From contig NW_003314305.1 in NCBI RefSeq assembly GCF_000143415.4, positions 88,391 through 152,390 of the forward strand: DNA of 64,000 bases, written 5' to 3'. Of the stretch, positions 1-10,859 are shown piece after piece (position 1 is the stretch's first letter; each line of letters starts with the position of its first letter). The notes below the pieces were generated by a model. It saw only the letters and a list, made by a program, of their open reading frames with translations, did not search any database and was not told the DNA's origin. Origin of the DNA: Selaginella moellendorffii. Taxonomy: Eukaryota; Streptophyta; Lycopodiopsida; Selaginellales; Selaginellaceae. A program made the position numbers and the translations under genes.

Positions 1-120
1 TATTCGTTTCCTCCCTAGCAGGTTAAGAGAAAGAAAGCAGCTCATGCCGGGATGTTTGAGCTTGCAAAGACACCAAACAGGCCCATGGTCCACATTGGTG
101 GATGATCTCCAACTATACTG

Positions 121-124
121 TCTA

Positions 125-163
<39 letters not shown>
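121..163. repeat. TATC tetranucleotide microsatellite
   Basis: About ten consecutive TATC/TCTA units lie just downstream of the GMC oxidoreductase stop codon (that gene is on the minus strand). The tract is a simple repeat and a likely length polymorphism. No function is inferred. Confidence 0.9.
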
Positions 164-324
164 TTATGTGAAGCATGAGACTGATGGAGTGTATCACCGG
201 GTGTAGAGTAACTATAAGCAATATCCTTGAAGTTAACGAAAGTCAATCGTTGAAGCCTTTTATTGACTTTACGTTTACTTTCGCTTAGTTTACGCAAACT
301 TCGTATATATTTAAGGTATGGTTC

Positions 325-2055
325 TTACCTGTCTGCCAGGATTTTTACGCCGACATACCTGTAGATCATACTCTCAGCAAATACTCCCAAAAGAAAAAGA
401 AGTCAGTACCTGCCAAGCATCATAACTGTAGCCTGTGGATTTGTTCCAGGGGAAAACACGAAGGTAGAACCATCGACAACTCTCAGTCCTTGGGTGCCCA
501 AAACTTTATAGTCGGAATCCACAACCTGGCCAACCACGCATCCACCGTGATAGTGCCAGATGGTTGCAACGTTTGTCACGCAATAGGTGGCTATGGTTGC
601 GTTCAGAGTGGGCGCAAATGCTGGATTTCTCCGGTTGGGCGATCCAACTGTACCTCCCGATGGGAGAGGCTGAATGTCAAACACAAAAGGGCGGAACGCA
701 TTTGTGAGAACGGCCTCCTCGACCCTGTTCACCCCTGCAACGCATGTCGCCAGGTCTTGGGGGTTTTGGAAATAGTTGAAGGTGACTATCGGATTGTCTC
801 GGACATTCGTGGACCCCAAAACAAGCTTGCCTACAGATAAAGGCCCGGCGGCTTTCTGGAGTATGTACTCGACTGGCGCACCGGGTATAGCTGCTGCAGC
901 AGCACCACTCGCAGCCTCGATGTAGGTGCCAAATGCTGCAGTGATTCCCACGGCTTGCACAAGTGACGACTCCACTGGGGAAGGCGAGAGTATAACAAGA
1001 CGGGTTGTGGGGTTGTCTCTCATTTGTTGTCCAACTCCAGTTGCGTTCAACACCACCTTGATGCCCATGGCTGTCAGATGGTCTGCTGGCCCGATTCCGC
1101 TCAGCAAGAGCAGCTGCGGGCTTCCTAGTGCACCTGCACACAAAATCACTTCACTCTTGGGGTGTCTGCTAAGAAGAGCCGTGTGCGGTAAGCCAAGGAA
1201 GTCTGTATACCGCACTCCATACGCTCGAAGCCCTGGATTTGGCGGTTAGAAACATTGTGAATATAAGTACGTAAAGACTGAACCTTTGAAAAGGATGAGC
1301 TCAACTTGTGCGTAGAGCAGAACGTCCAGGTTCGTACGATTGCCGTAAACAAACAGATTTGAAGCTGGCCGCCGGAACCCCTGGCTATCGAAATTCGTTC
1401 CCCCGGTTTGGGTTCCAACTTGAAAGTCGTAGCTGGCACCGTTGTCAGGAGTCACTCCTGCCTCGAGCAGGGACTGCCTGAACGCTCTCTGATATGGCCC
1501 AAGCTCTGGGAATGACGCCACAATTCTCTCCACCCACTGGAAGGACGCGTTAGCCAGGCTCCCATCGAGGCCCATGTCTGCTATGGTTTGAGGACTCGCT
1601 CGGTTGTAAAACCCGGCGTTGATTGAGCTTCCACCGCCCAGCACTCGAGCCCGGCCGTTTCTAACGCCATCCGTGGAAACGAATCCCTGGACGAGTGTGT
1701 TGCTGCCAAGTTGGTTTTCGTAAGTCAGTAAAAAGCTGTCTCGGCGTGTGGAGATTGGATCGGGGAAACCTCCGCGCTCCAGGACCAAAACCTTGAACCT
1801 CTGGGAGAGTGTGGCGGCTAATGGGCATCCAGCAGTTCCTCCTCCCACAATGATGTAGTCATAGGAGTTCCATTTGAGCTGCACAGATGGTTCACTCATA
1901 GGTGGGATGGCAGAGCTCGATTCCGGACTGATTGCTGGATAACAAGACCAAAAGAATTGAGCTACATACAACTCAAGAAAAATGTTAAAGTGATTTGTGT
2001 CACCTGTGCATGTATAAGCAGAGATGGTAAGCGTAAGTACCAGAAAGAGATCCAT
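325..2055 (-). CDS. HOTHEAD-like GMC oxidoreductase (FAD-dependent)
   Basis: Four exons read on the minus strand: 2055-2004, 1934-1284, 1232-410 and 358-325, with GT-AG introns of 51-69 nt in consistent phase (about 519 aa). The first exon codes a hydrophobic signal-peptide-like segment. Next comes the FAD-binding YDYIIVGGGTAGCPL motif. The C-terminal GMC core has HYHGGC, carrying the catalytic His, then VDGS and GTNPQATVMMLGRY, whose Asn is the second active-site residue. The 69-nt first intron is a multiple of three and could be read through, so it rests on the splice motifs. The family (HOTHEAD, mandelonitrile-lyase-like) includes secreted oxidoreductases of cutin or fatty-alcohol metabolism; the substrate here is unknown. 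The last exon reaches TAA directly at a donor-like AGGTAA, so a further exon cannot be excluded. The protein is shorter than the usual 570-590 aa. Confidence 0.88.
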
Positions 2056-2180
2056 TGAATTGCTACATTTGCTGAGCAGCACAGAGCCCCTTTTATCTTA
2101 CTCTCGGGTGTTAAAGTTTCAACACCTAAGTGGGAGATTATATAACAAGAAGATTTCCTGCTAGAATTTTATACGTAGTT

Positions 2181-2214
2181 GGCCTAGCTACAAGCACGAC
2201 CCAAACCAAACTTA
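2181..2214. repeat. Dispersed 34-bp repeat, copy 1
   Basis: The block begins GGCCTAGCTAC and is nearly identical to 36885-36918, differing by one or two substitutions and one C indel. Here it lies about 90 bp upstream of the SET-domain gene start. Too short to classify; it could be a promoter element or a transposon remnant. Confidence 0.6.
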
Positions 2215-2259
2215 CTCTTCTCAGCTTTTTGAAAAACAGAAACATAGTATAGTACGTTT

Positions 2260-2269
2260 AAACCCTAAA
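2260..2269. promoter_or_regulatory. Telo-box-like AAACCCTAAA upstream of SET gene
   Basis: The motif AAACCCTAAA lies 31 bp before the ATG at 2300. In plants, telo-boxes (AAACCCTAA) are frequent in 5' regions of housekeeping and ribosome-biogenesis genes. Similar motifs precede several other genes in this window. Confidence 0.5.
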
Positions 2270-2299
2270 CCTTTTAACCTAGGGCTCGAAGAGAGAGAG

Positions 2300-4288
2300 A
2301 TGGACAAGGCGTCGCTGATGAGGGCGTTCAAGGTGATGTGCAGCGAGGCGGGCGCCGCCATGAGCGACAAGTGCAAGCTCTCCGCCGCGCCGCTGCTGGG
2401 CCTCAAGCCGCTGGACATCCGCGAGGCCCACATTCGGTCGCAGCAGCTGGGCAAGGAGATTTGCTACGACGGCCGCGTCATCCACGCCAACATCTGCGCC
2501 TCCGCCCGGGTGCCCAACTCCCGCCTCCTCCTCTGCCTCGTCGAGGCCGACGACGCCGACAGCGCCGGCGCCGCCTTCCTCCACGTCTTCAACGCCCTCG
2601 CCTCCACTTGCACCAGGCAGGACGCCGCCCAGTCCATGTTTCCCACCGATGCCCGCCTCGCCATCAAGGAGCCGCTGTGCTACCGCTCCATCATGCACGT
2701 CTCCAGCCCCGCCTCGCTCCACTTCCTGGGCCTGGCCAAGAGGCTCCGGCGGAGGCCTTTGGAGGAGCTGCGCAGGGAAGGCAGCCGGTTCATGGCCAAG
2801 GGCAGCTTCCTCATGGCGGAGCTCTACTTCACCGAGTGCATCGATGTGTTCGCGGCCAGGGACGCGAGCACGTATGGTCCGGTGGAGAAGGACGTGTTCT
2901 CCAGCAGGGCTGAGTGTCGGCTCAAGCTGGGCAAGTTTGAGGAGGCGGTGGCGGACGCCGACATGGCCTTGAGCATTTCTGGTGATGGTGGCATTGCCGT
3001 TCGAAGGAGGAGCTTGTGGAGCAAGGGACGGGGACTGTCTGCTCTCCAGGAGCACCAACTCGCCTTGGAATGCCTCGAGTCTGTCATGAAACAAGGCGAT
3101 GAAGAAGAAGAGCAAGCTCTAGCGAGCGAGATCGACCGGTGTAAGGTGTTCCTCCGGCAAAGCCAGCACGGCGACTACGATCTCTCTTCTTACTTCCTCC
3201 CCAACAAGGCCAGCGACACGCCATTTCAATGCAGTGACTACTTCGGTCCTCTGGAGATCAAGCACACCCACGACGGGCGAGGACGGGGGATCTTCCTCAC
3301 CCGCGACGTCCAACTCGGGGACTTGCTGCTCGCTTGCAATCCAATCGCGGCTGTGTCAAGCGCCGCTTCCCATGACGCAGACGAGGACTTGGTGGTGGAG
3401 ATCGTCAAGGCGTGTGTGGAGTCCGAGCGGCGGCTCAAGCAGATCTATGCCATGGCCGACCGCGAGGCAGCCGAGGTGACGGCACTGCCCGACTTGGCCC
3501 CGTTCAAGTGTAACACCGGAAAGGTGGCGGCCACGCCGAGAAGCAGCCGGGGCGTGGACGTTGCCAGGATTCGAAGAGCTCGCGATCGAGTGGGCTACAG
3601 CTCGCAGGGATCTGGCGGCTCATACGTTCCGGGGCTGTGGGCATCGGTGGGATTGATCAACCACTCGTGCATTCCAAACGCTTCCAAGATGAGCATCGGC
3701 GATGTGGTGTTCGTGAGAGCTGCCAAGGATCTCAAGGCCGGGGACGAGGTGCTGCTCTCGTATCTGGAGCCGCCGCTGGCTCCCTACGCCGGCTACCGCG
3801 AGAAGATGATCCAGCAGTACAACTTTGAGTGTAGCTGCGAGCGATGCAAGCTGGAGCAGAGCCACCGTCATGTCTTGGGTGATCTTCCCGGCTACGAAGA
3901 CGATCGCGGGGGATCGGGGCTGGCGATCAAAGTCGACGACGATGTCATGGACGTGGTGGTGGAGATTGAGAAGCGGATCAAAGGGATGAGCGAGCAGGAG
4001 AAGGATTGGATTCGTGCTGGGTTTGTGGATCACTACTTGGCTGTTTGCATGCTCAGAGATCCTCGGGTCCCGATCGACTGCGAGCAGCTGTTGAGGATCA
4101 TGCGTGAGACCGGTTCGGGCAGCAAGCACACGCTGTCGAGGATTGCATTCTTGTGTAACATCAGTGGGAGGAAACCCGAGACGATGAAGGTCTTGTACGA
4201 GCAAGTTACTGCTCTGTACGGTAGACAAAGCCCCGAAGTCGTCGATGCTATAACACGAAAGTACCGCATTCCAAGCCTCAACATGTAA
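2300..4288 (+). CDS. TPR-containing SET-domain protein (SMYD-like methyltransferase)
   Basis: A single open exon of 662 aa starting at ATG 2300. The middle (about residues 150-270) has helical TPR-like repeats. A SET domain follows: the N-terminal part has GRGIFLTRDVQLGD, then the hallmark NHSC block (about residues 452-455, in GLINHSCIPNASK) with GDEVLLSY, and a post-SET CSCERC zinc cluster around residue 511. Charged helices form the C-terminus. NHSC and the post-SET cysteines are intact, so catalytic activity is plausible. Architecture matches plant TPR-SET proteins related to SMYD lysine methyltransferases; the substrate cannot be read from the sequence. No introns, unlike most non-PPR genes here. 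Its stop codon is only 48 bp from the next start codon. Confidence 0.9.
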   Translation: MDKASLMRAFKVMCSEAGAAMSDKCKLSAAPLLGLKPLDIREAHIRSQQLGKEICYDGRVIHANICASARVPNSRLLLCLVEADDADSAGAAFLHVFNALASTCTRQDAAQSMFPTDARLAIKEPLCYRSIMHVSSPASLHFLGLAKRLRRRPLEELRREGSRFMAKGSFLMAELYFTECIDVFAARDASTYGPVEKDVFSSRAECRLKLGKFEEAVADADMALSISGDGGIAVRRRSLWSKGRGLSALQEHQLALECLESVMKQGDEEEEQALASEIDRCKVFLRQSQHGDYDLSSYFLPNKASDTPFQCSDYFGPLEIKHTHDGRGRGIFLTRDVQLGDLLLACNPIAAVSSAASHDADEDLVVEIVKACVESERRLKQIYAMADREAAEVTALPDLAPFKCNTGKVAATPRSSRGVDVARIRRARDRVGYSSQGSGGSYVPGLWASVGLINHSCIPNASKMSIGDVVFVRAAKDLKAGDEVLLSYLEPPLAPYAGYREKMIQQYNFECSCERCKLEQSHRHVLGDLPGYEDDRGGSGLAIKVDDDVMDVVVEIEKRIKGMSEQEKDWIRAGFVDHYLAVCMLRDPRVPIDCEQLLRIMRETGSGSKHTLSRIAFLCNISGRKPETMKVLYEQVTALYGRQSPEVVDAITRKYRIPSLNM

Positions 4289-4336
4289 CTCCCCTTCTGC
4301 TTCTCTAGCTAGGCGTAGATTGATTGATTGGAATGA

Positions 4337-6187
4337 ATGAATGGTGTGATCGAGAGCTTGGGTTCCTGGAATTCGATCCTTTTGGAGCAAGCGAGGAGCG
4401 GGAGTGCGCATGGAGTGAAGCAGCTGTTCGATCGGATGCCGGAATGGAGCGTAGCGTCGTGGAATATTTTGCTCTCTGGATATGCCCGTCAAGGAGATTT
4501 GGATCGAGCCCAATCCGTCTTCGATCAGATGCCGCAGCGCACTCTCGTCTCTTGGAATTCAATGCTCGCAGCATTTGTCGCCGGCGGAAAACTCGATCAA
4601 GCGCGACTCTTTCTGGAAAGAATGCCGATGCGCAGCATCGTCTCCTGGACCACCTTGCTCCACGCATATGCCCAGACTATGGATCATGCAATGTTGCGAT
4701 TAATGTTTGATCGCGAGCTTCCGGAGCGCGATACCATCTGCTGGAACGTCCTCCTTGGAGCGATCGCGGCTCAAGAGCGAACAGGCATTGAACAGATCCT
4801 GGAGGTTTTTCACGAGATCCCCGGGCGTGACTTGGCATCATGGAACATCCTCCTCAACTGGTTCGCTCAGAGGCGAGATCTGGAATGCACGCAGAAAACT
4901 TTCGATTCCATGCCAGAGAGGGACATGATTTCGTGGACGGTGCTCTTAAGCTGCTGCATCCAGGCGGGCTGTGTTGATCGAGCAGTGCGAGTTTTCAATC
5001 AAATGCCCCAGCAGAACATGTATTCGTGGAATTCAATGCTCACACTCTACGCTGATAGAGGGGATCTTGCCTACGCAACAGCGATATTCAATCAGATGCC
5101 ACAACGCAACGCCGCCTCTTGGAACACTCTCTTTGTCCTCAATGCCCAGAAAGGGCATTTGAACAGAGCCAAGGAGATCTTTGATGAAATGCCAGGTAGG
5201 GACGTTGCAGCGTGTACTGCCATGCTGGCAGCCTACGGAGCCGCGGGCCTTGCTGACGAGGCAGAGAGAGTGTTCTATGACATGCCGGAGTGGGACCTTG
5301 TCGCGGGAAATGCCATTCTGGTAGCGTTGTCATCCTCACCCGCTGCCACCGAGAGGCTCTTTGACCAAATGCCAGCCAAGGATTTGTATACGTGGAACAT
5401 TGCTCTGCAGACGCGTGCTGCCAACGGGGACTTGGAAGAAGCCAAGCGCATCTTTGACGAGATGCCAGAGACCAATTTGGTATCTTGGAACGCATTGCTC
5501 ACAGCATATACCCAGAAAAACTCGCTAGAAGATGCATACAATCTGCTCATTGCAATGCCGGACTGGTGCTTAGTGTCGTGGACTTTGTTGGTAGCTACGT
5601 ATGGGCAAAACAACATGGCAGGGGAAGCCAAGCACTTGTTTGATCGAATGCTCGAGCGAGATGTTGTTGCCTGGACTGCCATTATCTGTGCGTTTGCACA
5701 AAACGGGCATTTGGAACAAGCAAAGAAGCTCTTTGATATGATTCCCTATGAACCTTCTAATCTGGTGGCAGCAAATGCCATCCTTTCTTGTTATTCTCAA
5801 GACCACACTCACTACAGGGGTGCCTTTGAACTTTTCAGCGAGTTGAAACTCATAGACTCAATTGATGGAAGCTGTTTTGTTTCGATTTTGGTAGCATGTA
5901 GACACACTGGAAAACTTGATACTGCAAAAGCTTTGTTCCACTCCATAGCTATTGATTTCGGATTGGTGCCATCAAAGCAGCATTACTCTTGTATGCTAGA
6001 TGTCATGTCCCGAACTGTGGCATTGAGAGAGCAAGCCGTGGATCTTGCTTTGGCAATGCCTTTTTTCCCAGATGCTGTGGAGTGGACCAGCATTGTTGGT
6101 GAGAGTGCCAGATGGAGAATGTTGGGGTTGACATTTCCTAAATCTTTTTTCTCGCCTCCTAAGGTATCAGTCATCACGTCTGACTAA
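4337..6187 (+). CDS. PLS-type pentatricopeptide repeat protein without E/DYW tail
   Basis: Intronless, 616 aa from ATG 4337. From residue 10 to about 500 the protein is a continuous array of roughly 31-residue repeats of the form SWNxLLxxYAxxGxLxxAxxxFDxMPxR, the S/L-type PPR repeats of organelle RNA-binding proteins. The array decays after about residue 480, and the protein ends without recognisable E, E+ or DYW deaminase domains, in a non-repeat tail. It may bind an organelle RNA and recruit a DYW partner, or be a 3'-truncated gene. No clear N-terminal transit peptide is seen because the first repeat starts almost at once. Only 48 bp separate it from the upstream stop codon. Confidence 0.88.
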   Translation: MNGVIESLGSWNSILLEQARSGSAHGVKQLFDRMPEWSVASWNILLSGYARQGDLDRAQSVFDQMPQRTLVSWNSMLAAFVAGGKLDQARLFLERMPMRSIVSWTTLLHAYAQTMDHAMLRLMFDRELPERDTICWNVLLGAIAAQERTGIEQILEVFHEIPGRDLASWNILLNWFAQRRDLECTQKTFDSMPERDMISWTVLLSCCIQAGCVDRAVRVFNQMPQQNMYSWNSMLTLYADRGDLAYATAIFNQMPQRNAASWNTLFVLNAQKGHLNRAKEIFDEMPGRDVAACTAMLAAYGAAGLADEAERVFYDMPEWDLVAGNAILVALSSSPAATERLFDQMPAKDLYTWNIALQTRAANGDLEEAKRIFDEMPETNLVSWNALLTAYTQKNSLEDAYNLLIAMPDWCLVSWTLLVATYGQNNMAGEAKHLFDRMLERDVVAWTAIICAFAQNGHLEQAKKLFDMIPYEPSNLVAANAILSCYSQDHTHYRGAFELFSELKLIDSIDGSCFVSILVACRHTGKLDTAKALFHSIAIDFGLVPSKQHYSCMLDVMSRTVALREQAVDLALAMPFFPDAVEWTSIVGESARWRMLGLTFPKSFFSPPKVSVITSD

Positions 6188-6896
6188 CACTACGGAGTGG
6201 AGAGAATGTTGGGGTTGACAAGCTCTTTGCATAATTCAAGATCCAGCTTAAAATCTCATGAGATGTTCCCTTGTCTTCTTTCTGGCCTCTTAAAGTCAAT
6301 CATCACGTCGAGGCTAACAAGCTCGAGACATGTAAAGCATGATGGCTGACTTTAGGGAGGAAGTCAAAGCTTGATGATGTTATTGGGTCAATGTAAAATG
6401 CTCTCAGACATTCTCCTTTGTCATGATCACCATTGATGAGTTGACCAGTGGCTCACTTTTGATTCCTTCCCTTGGTGAAAATCTCCCATGATCTTAAACA
6501 CGTTCATCCAAGGGAATCTTCTCCAATTCCATGAAAGTTCATCATATGCGGTAATGCTTTGATTTGCTTCTAAATTCGTACATGATCAAATGCAAACAAA
6601 ACACTGATCTTTAGTCACAAATGCAGTGCATCCACATCTTACTTTCAGAATTGCTCTTTGATCATCCATGTGCCAAAGTTAATATGTGCTTGCGAATGAT
6701 CCGCCGACAGTTTGAGATTTAGAAAAGTCAACCCCCGTGGTCGGGGCCCATACAGTTGTCTGGCCGGCTGCTTGGGGCCCTTTGACTGTACTGGGGGAGA
6801 TTATCCGACTATATATTGCAACATTTGCCAGTGCCAAAGTGTTCGATACTTTTTGTGTTGGTTGCTCACTAGATACCGAATCAGATTTTGATAGCA
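6188..6896. other. Intergenic region; bHLH promoter
   Basis: No coding sequence is supported. A good TATA box (TATATATT, 6810-6817) lies about 85 nt before the bHLH ATG. The 6190-6560 part contains short imperfect repetitions of a CTCATCACGTC-like sequence but nothing I can classify. Confidence 0.6.
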
Positions 6897-8057
6897 ATGG
6901 ATGATTGTTGCAGCAGTTTATTGCCGCCCGGTTCTGCCAGAGCTCATCACCACTCTCACTCGTCCCCAGATCAGGATCAGGCGTCTTCCAATAACTCTCT
7001 CTCCGACATTTCTTCCTCGTTTTTCGACCAGGACTACGATTGGGCATCGTTGCAGCAGCCGCAGCGAAGCAATGCAGATTCATCCACAGAGCTCCTCAAT
7101 TCCTCGGCTCTCATCTCACAATCCCAGCAGACTTTAGCGCTTGATCCAGATCAATTTGGAGGTTTCAACCTCAATTTTGTCATCGCGTCCTCTAGGCCCT
7201 ATGGCCAGCAGTATGAAACTGCGGTGCCATGCTTCCAGATGGTCTCCCCGGCAATGCAGGTGAAGCCGCTCAAATCCCTCAAACGAGAGTCTCTCGACCA
7301 GTCCACGCTAGTCAACTGCGAGGACAACAGCCCCGGCAGCGCTCGCAGTGGAGTGTTCAATCCCAATTGCTCGGAGCTGGAGCAAAGGCAGCCATTCACT
7401 GCTGCTTCAGATCTTATAAGCAACAAGAGGCAGTGCCTGGTAAGATCGAATGGCTGGATTCCATTGAGCTTGTCATTGAACTATCTCCTGCTCTTCCTTG
7501 TGAAGGATCAAAGGCTTCAAGGATGGAGCTCACCTACGAATGAATCCAAGCACAAGCTCTCAAGTGTGAGCTTTGTTGGGCCAGCTCTCAACACGAATGG
7601 CAAGCCCAGAGCAAAGCGTGGATCTGCAACAGATCCCCAAAGCGTTTACGCAAGGGTGAGTATTTTTTGTTCTATTGTTCCATGTTGACTCTGATCAATG
7701 TTAAAACTCCAGCACCGGAGAGAGAGGATCAACGAGAGGCTCAAAACTTTACAACACCTTGTTCCAAATGGTGCAAAGGTAAATTTTAATGGATTTTCTT
7801 CTGCTGAGTTTACTCAATGAATTTACCATGCAGGTTGACATAGTGACAATGCTTGAAGAAGCAATACATTACGTGAAGTTTCTACAGCTGCAAGTCAACG
7901 TGAGTTGTCACAAAATGGTCTCTAAACACGATTACTGATTTTTTTAAGCTTCATTATGTAGATGTTAAGCTCTGATGAGTACTGGATTTATGCACCCACA
8001 ACATATAATGGTCCTGAGACACCTCTAGGAGTGAAATTACCACTGACGGGATCATAA
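6897..8057 (+). CDS. RSL: RSL-type bHLH transcription factor (RHD6-like)
   Basis: Exons: 6897-7439, 7506-7655, 7713-7778, 7834-7899 and 7962-8057 (about 306 aa). The first intron (66 nt) is the least certain because it is in frame. Three downstream exons code the bHLH, each splice in phase 0. The basic region has KPRAKRGSATDPQSVYAR then HRRERINERL; helix 2 has VDIVTMLEEAIHYVKFLQLQV; the signature tail LLSSDEYWIYAPTTYN follows. RGSATDPQS together with LLSSDEYW is diagnostic of the RHD6/RSL subfamily (group VIII), which controls root-hair and rhizoid outgrowth across land plants. The N-terminal half is Ser/Gln-rich and unstructured. The protein should act in the nucleus of rhizoid or root-hair precursor cells. 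Confidence 0.93.
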
Positions 8058-8251
8058 ACAAACTTCGATTCTTTTATTTCTTTTTGTGGGATCTAGATTG
8101 CCAAATAAGCATGAGAAAGGTCCCCATTATAAATGTACATTACCCGTGAGAAATGTATGTATTTTTTTCTAGCAAAAGTTTTGCTTTACATCATTGGACA
8201 AAAAAAAGTTTTTTTAACCTGTAGGAGATTACCCTAGCCTTGCCCGTGGCG

Positions 8252-9406
8252 ATGACGATGAAGCAGCCATTTTTTAAGCTCAACACTGGAGCTTCCATTC
8301 CATCACTGGGTTTTGGAAGTGGTACGCCCATCAGCGTGGAGGAAATGAAAGCCGCGGTTGTGTGTGCTATCAAGGTTTGTTTTACCTTTTTCTCCCAAAT
8401 GTCGAATGCAAATGAAAATCCATAGCTCGGATATCGGCACTTTGATACTGCTGGCTTGTATGGAACTGAAGCTGGCATTGGAGAGGGACTTGCCCAAGCT
8501 CTTGCAACTGGCCTTGTTAGTAGAGAGGATATTTTCCTCACGACAAAGCTCAAACACGAGGATCACGGTAGCCAGGATGTTCTCCCAGCACTCCAGGAAA
8601 GCCTCAGGTATAGGAGGATATATTTTTTGTTTCTTCTCACAAGTTCGAATAGTGCCTTGAAGATGAACTATGTGGACTTGTTCTTGATACATGCTCCACT
8701 CAGAACAACCAGAGGAGCTCCATTCCCACCCAAGGAGGAAGATTTCTTACCTGTGGACATCCCGGCTACGTGGGAAGCCATGGAAGAATGCTTTCGAAAG
8801 GGGCTGGCCAAGGCAATCGGTGTGAGTAACTTTAGCACGAAAAAGCTGCACGACTTGCTTCAACATGCAAAGATCACTCCTGCAGTGGATCAGGTAACAC
8901 CATGATCTTCAAGAAAACTTCTACCGAGTTTTGTTGTCACTCTTCAAGGTTGAGTTACATCCATTGTGGCAGCAAGAGCAGTTGAGAGACTTGTGCAAGA
9001 GAAATTGTGTCCAAGTGATTGCTTGGTCACCTCTAGGTGGTCTTGGCAAGCCTTGGGGAAGCAAATCCGTTATAGAGCATCCTGTTATCCAGGAAATCGC
9101 TCTAAAGCACCACAAATCTCCTGCTCAGGTACATAGTTTTCTTGATTCCCGTTAAGTTTCATTCATCCATGTGTACAGGTGATCATACGATGGCTCACGG
9201 AAATCAACGTAGCTCCCGTTGTCAAGAGCTACAACTCCCAGAGACTGCTGGAAAACATAAACAGCTTCGACTTCAGCTTGGCAGACGAGGACCATAAACG
9301 AATCGAGACCATCGCACAGGAAAGGCTTGGTATGTGGGATGCTTTGTGCAATTTCACTACCAGTCCTTACAAGTCACCGTTTGAGCTATGGGATGGAGAG
9401 ATTTGA
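8252..9406 (+). CDS. Aldo-keto reductase (NADPH-dependent, AKR4-like)
   Basis: Five exons, 8252-8374, 8426-8607, 8653-8893, 8949-9128 and 9179-9406, give 317 aa, the normal length of the family. All splices are GT-AG with 44-55 nt introns. Visible motifs: GFGSGTP near the N-terminus, GYRHFDTAGLYGTE with the catalytic Asp and Tyr, TTKLKHEDH with the catalytic Lys, VDLFLIHAPL with the substrate-pocket His, and [10 protein letters not shown]. The last exon (VVKSYNSQRLLENI) is the NADPH-binding segment. The AKR4 clade includes chalcone reductase and aldose-reductase-like enzymes; the substrate is unknown. It is the parent of the truncated copy at 14504-15124 and converges on the transporter, 76 bp between stop codons. 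Confidence 0.93.
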
Positions 9407-9482
9407 ATGCCATCATAAGCTATATAACTCTGTCATCTTTTTATTTGAAGATTCTTCAAATGAAGAGTTACTTGGATGATGA

Positions 9483-10859
9483 TCATGATCTTATGCGGTG
9501 CACAAAATTGATGATGGACGCGATGGTTCCAGCCATGCCCACTGCAGTTCCCACAGCCAAGATAGTATAGTTGACTCGGGCCTCCCACTTTGGCATCACG
9601 TTTCTGTATATTCTCAAGTAAAATAACGAAGGAAGGATCACCGCTACGAGCATGCCTGAGGCAGAGCCTATAAATGCCACCACGGTTTCGAAATATGGAA
9701 AAACCATAGCCAACAAAAAAACGAAGATCATGAGACCGGTCCTGAGAAGCAGGCTGGATGCCACAAAGGACCTCGAAGTATTGGGCCACGGGAATTTGCT
9801 CTCAATATCGAGAGCTATGGGAGCAAGGCATAGCGAATACTTGCTGAATGGAAGGAGAACAACCAGCCATAGCACAAGCTTGGCAGCAACCATGTGTGTG
9901 GGAATATTTAGAGATACTTGCGGAAGTGTATAGTCCCCAAACATGGTTCCTCCTAGAAACGCGAATCCAATGTATATCATCGTGGAGATCATAAAACTGA
10001 GAACCAACACCTAGAAGTCCAGTACGAAGTTTAGTTTTACATCTGCATGTCAGTCGATAAAAATGGTACCTTTGAATAGTTGGAGGGATCCTTGAGCGAC
10101 GTATAAACACTAGGAAGAGCACAGTGAGCCGCAAAACAGTAGGCATAGATTCCCGCGATGTTGAGCAAGTTTTCCGGTCTCAAGTGTGGAACCGAGTGGT
10201 GAAACCCGACACCCAATCCAGCTCCAACATAAATCATTGTAACCGTGATGATCATGTACGTAACAATACCGAATAGAGATAGATATGATATCCATGCCAA
10301 GTTTCTCAGCCAGACTGTTGGAAGAACAACGAGGAACGCTATCAAAAGCAGCACCTTGGAAGGGCCAATCTCAAGAGCTGAGATCCGAAGAGTGGCATGA
10401 GGGAATAGCCTGGCAAGATTGTCACCCATGGAAATCGTGTAGCTCACCAACACTGCTATCATCTCGAATTGAACCAGCAAGGTGAAGGGGAGGCGAGCTC
10501 TGGAACCGAAGGCAGCCTCGGCAATTGTGTTGTATGTTCCATTTGGGATGAGGCAGCGACCAAGAACATAGGCAGTATAGCAGCATATCACTGAAAACGC
10601 GAACAGGATGCTCAAACCCAGCCAGCCACCTTGCTCGAGAGCGTAGGGTGTGGTGAGGAAAGAAATCCCTGCAAAGAATCAAGGCAGCTTGCTTGAAGCT
10701 TTTCAAATCAAGAAGAATATCGTCAATCACGAGTTATCACTCACCAAGTATGGCACTGACACTATTGAATGTTGCATGTAGGAATGAGCTTCTTTGTAGC
10801 TTGTTTTGTGATTGATCATTTTGATCAAGGCTCTGCCCCTCAAGAGCTTGGTGCTCCAT
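9483..10859 (-). CDS. Amino-acid transporter, AAAP family (AVT1-like), copy 1
   Basis: Exons on the minus strand: 10859-10745, 10668-10070 and 10010-9483, giving about 413 aa. Splices agree with the second copy. The short hydrophilic N-terminus is followed by FNSVSAILGISFLTTPYAL, the first transmembrane helix with the glycine-rich unwound motif typical of vesicular inhibitory amino-acid transporter-like (AVT) proteins, and about ten further hydrophobic helices ending INFVHRIRS. It should be an H+-coupled amino-acid transporter, probably vacuolar by family, though location is not readable from sequence. It points away from the LAX-like gene at 12087 across a 1.2-kb intergenic region. ATG 10859 is the first in-frame start shared with the other copy. 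Confidence 0.9.
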
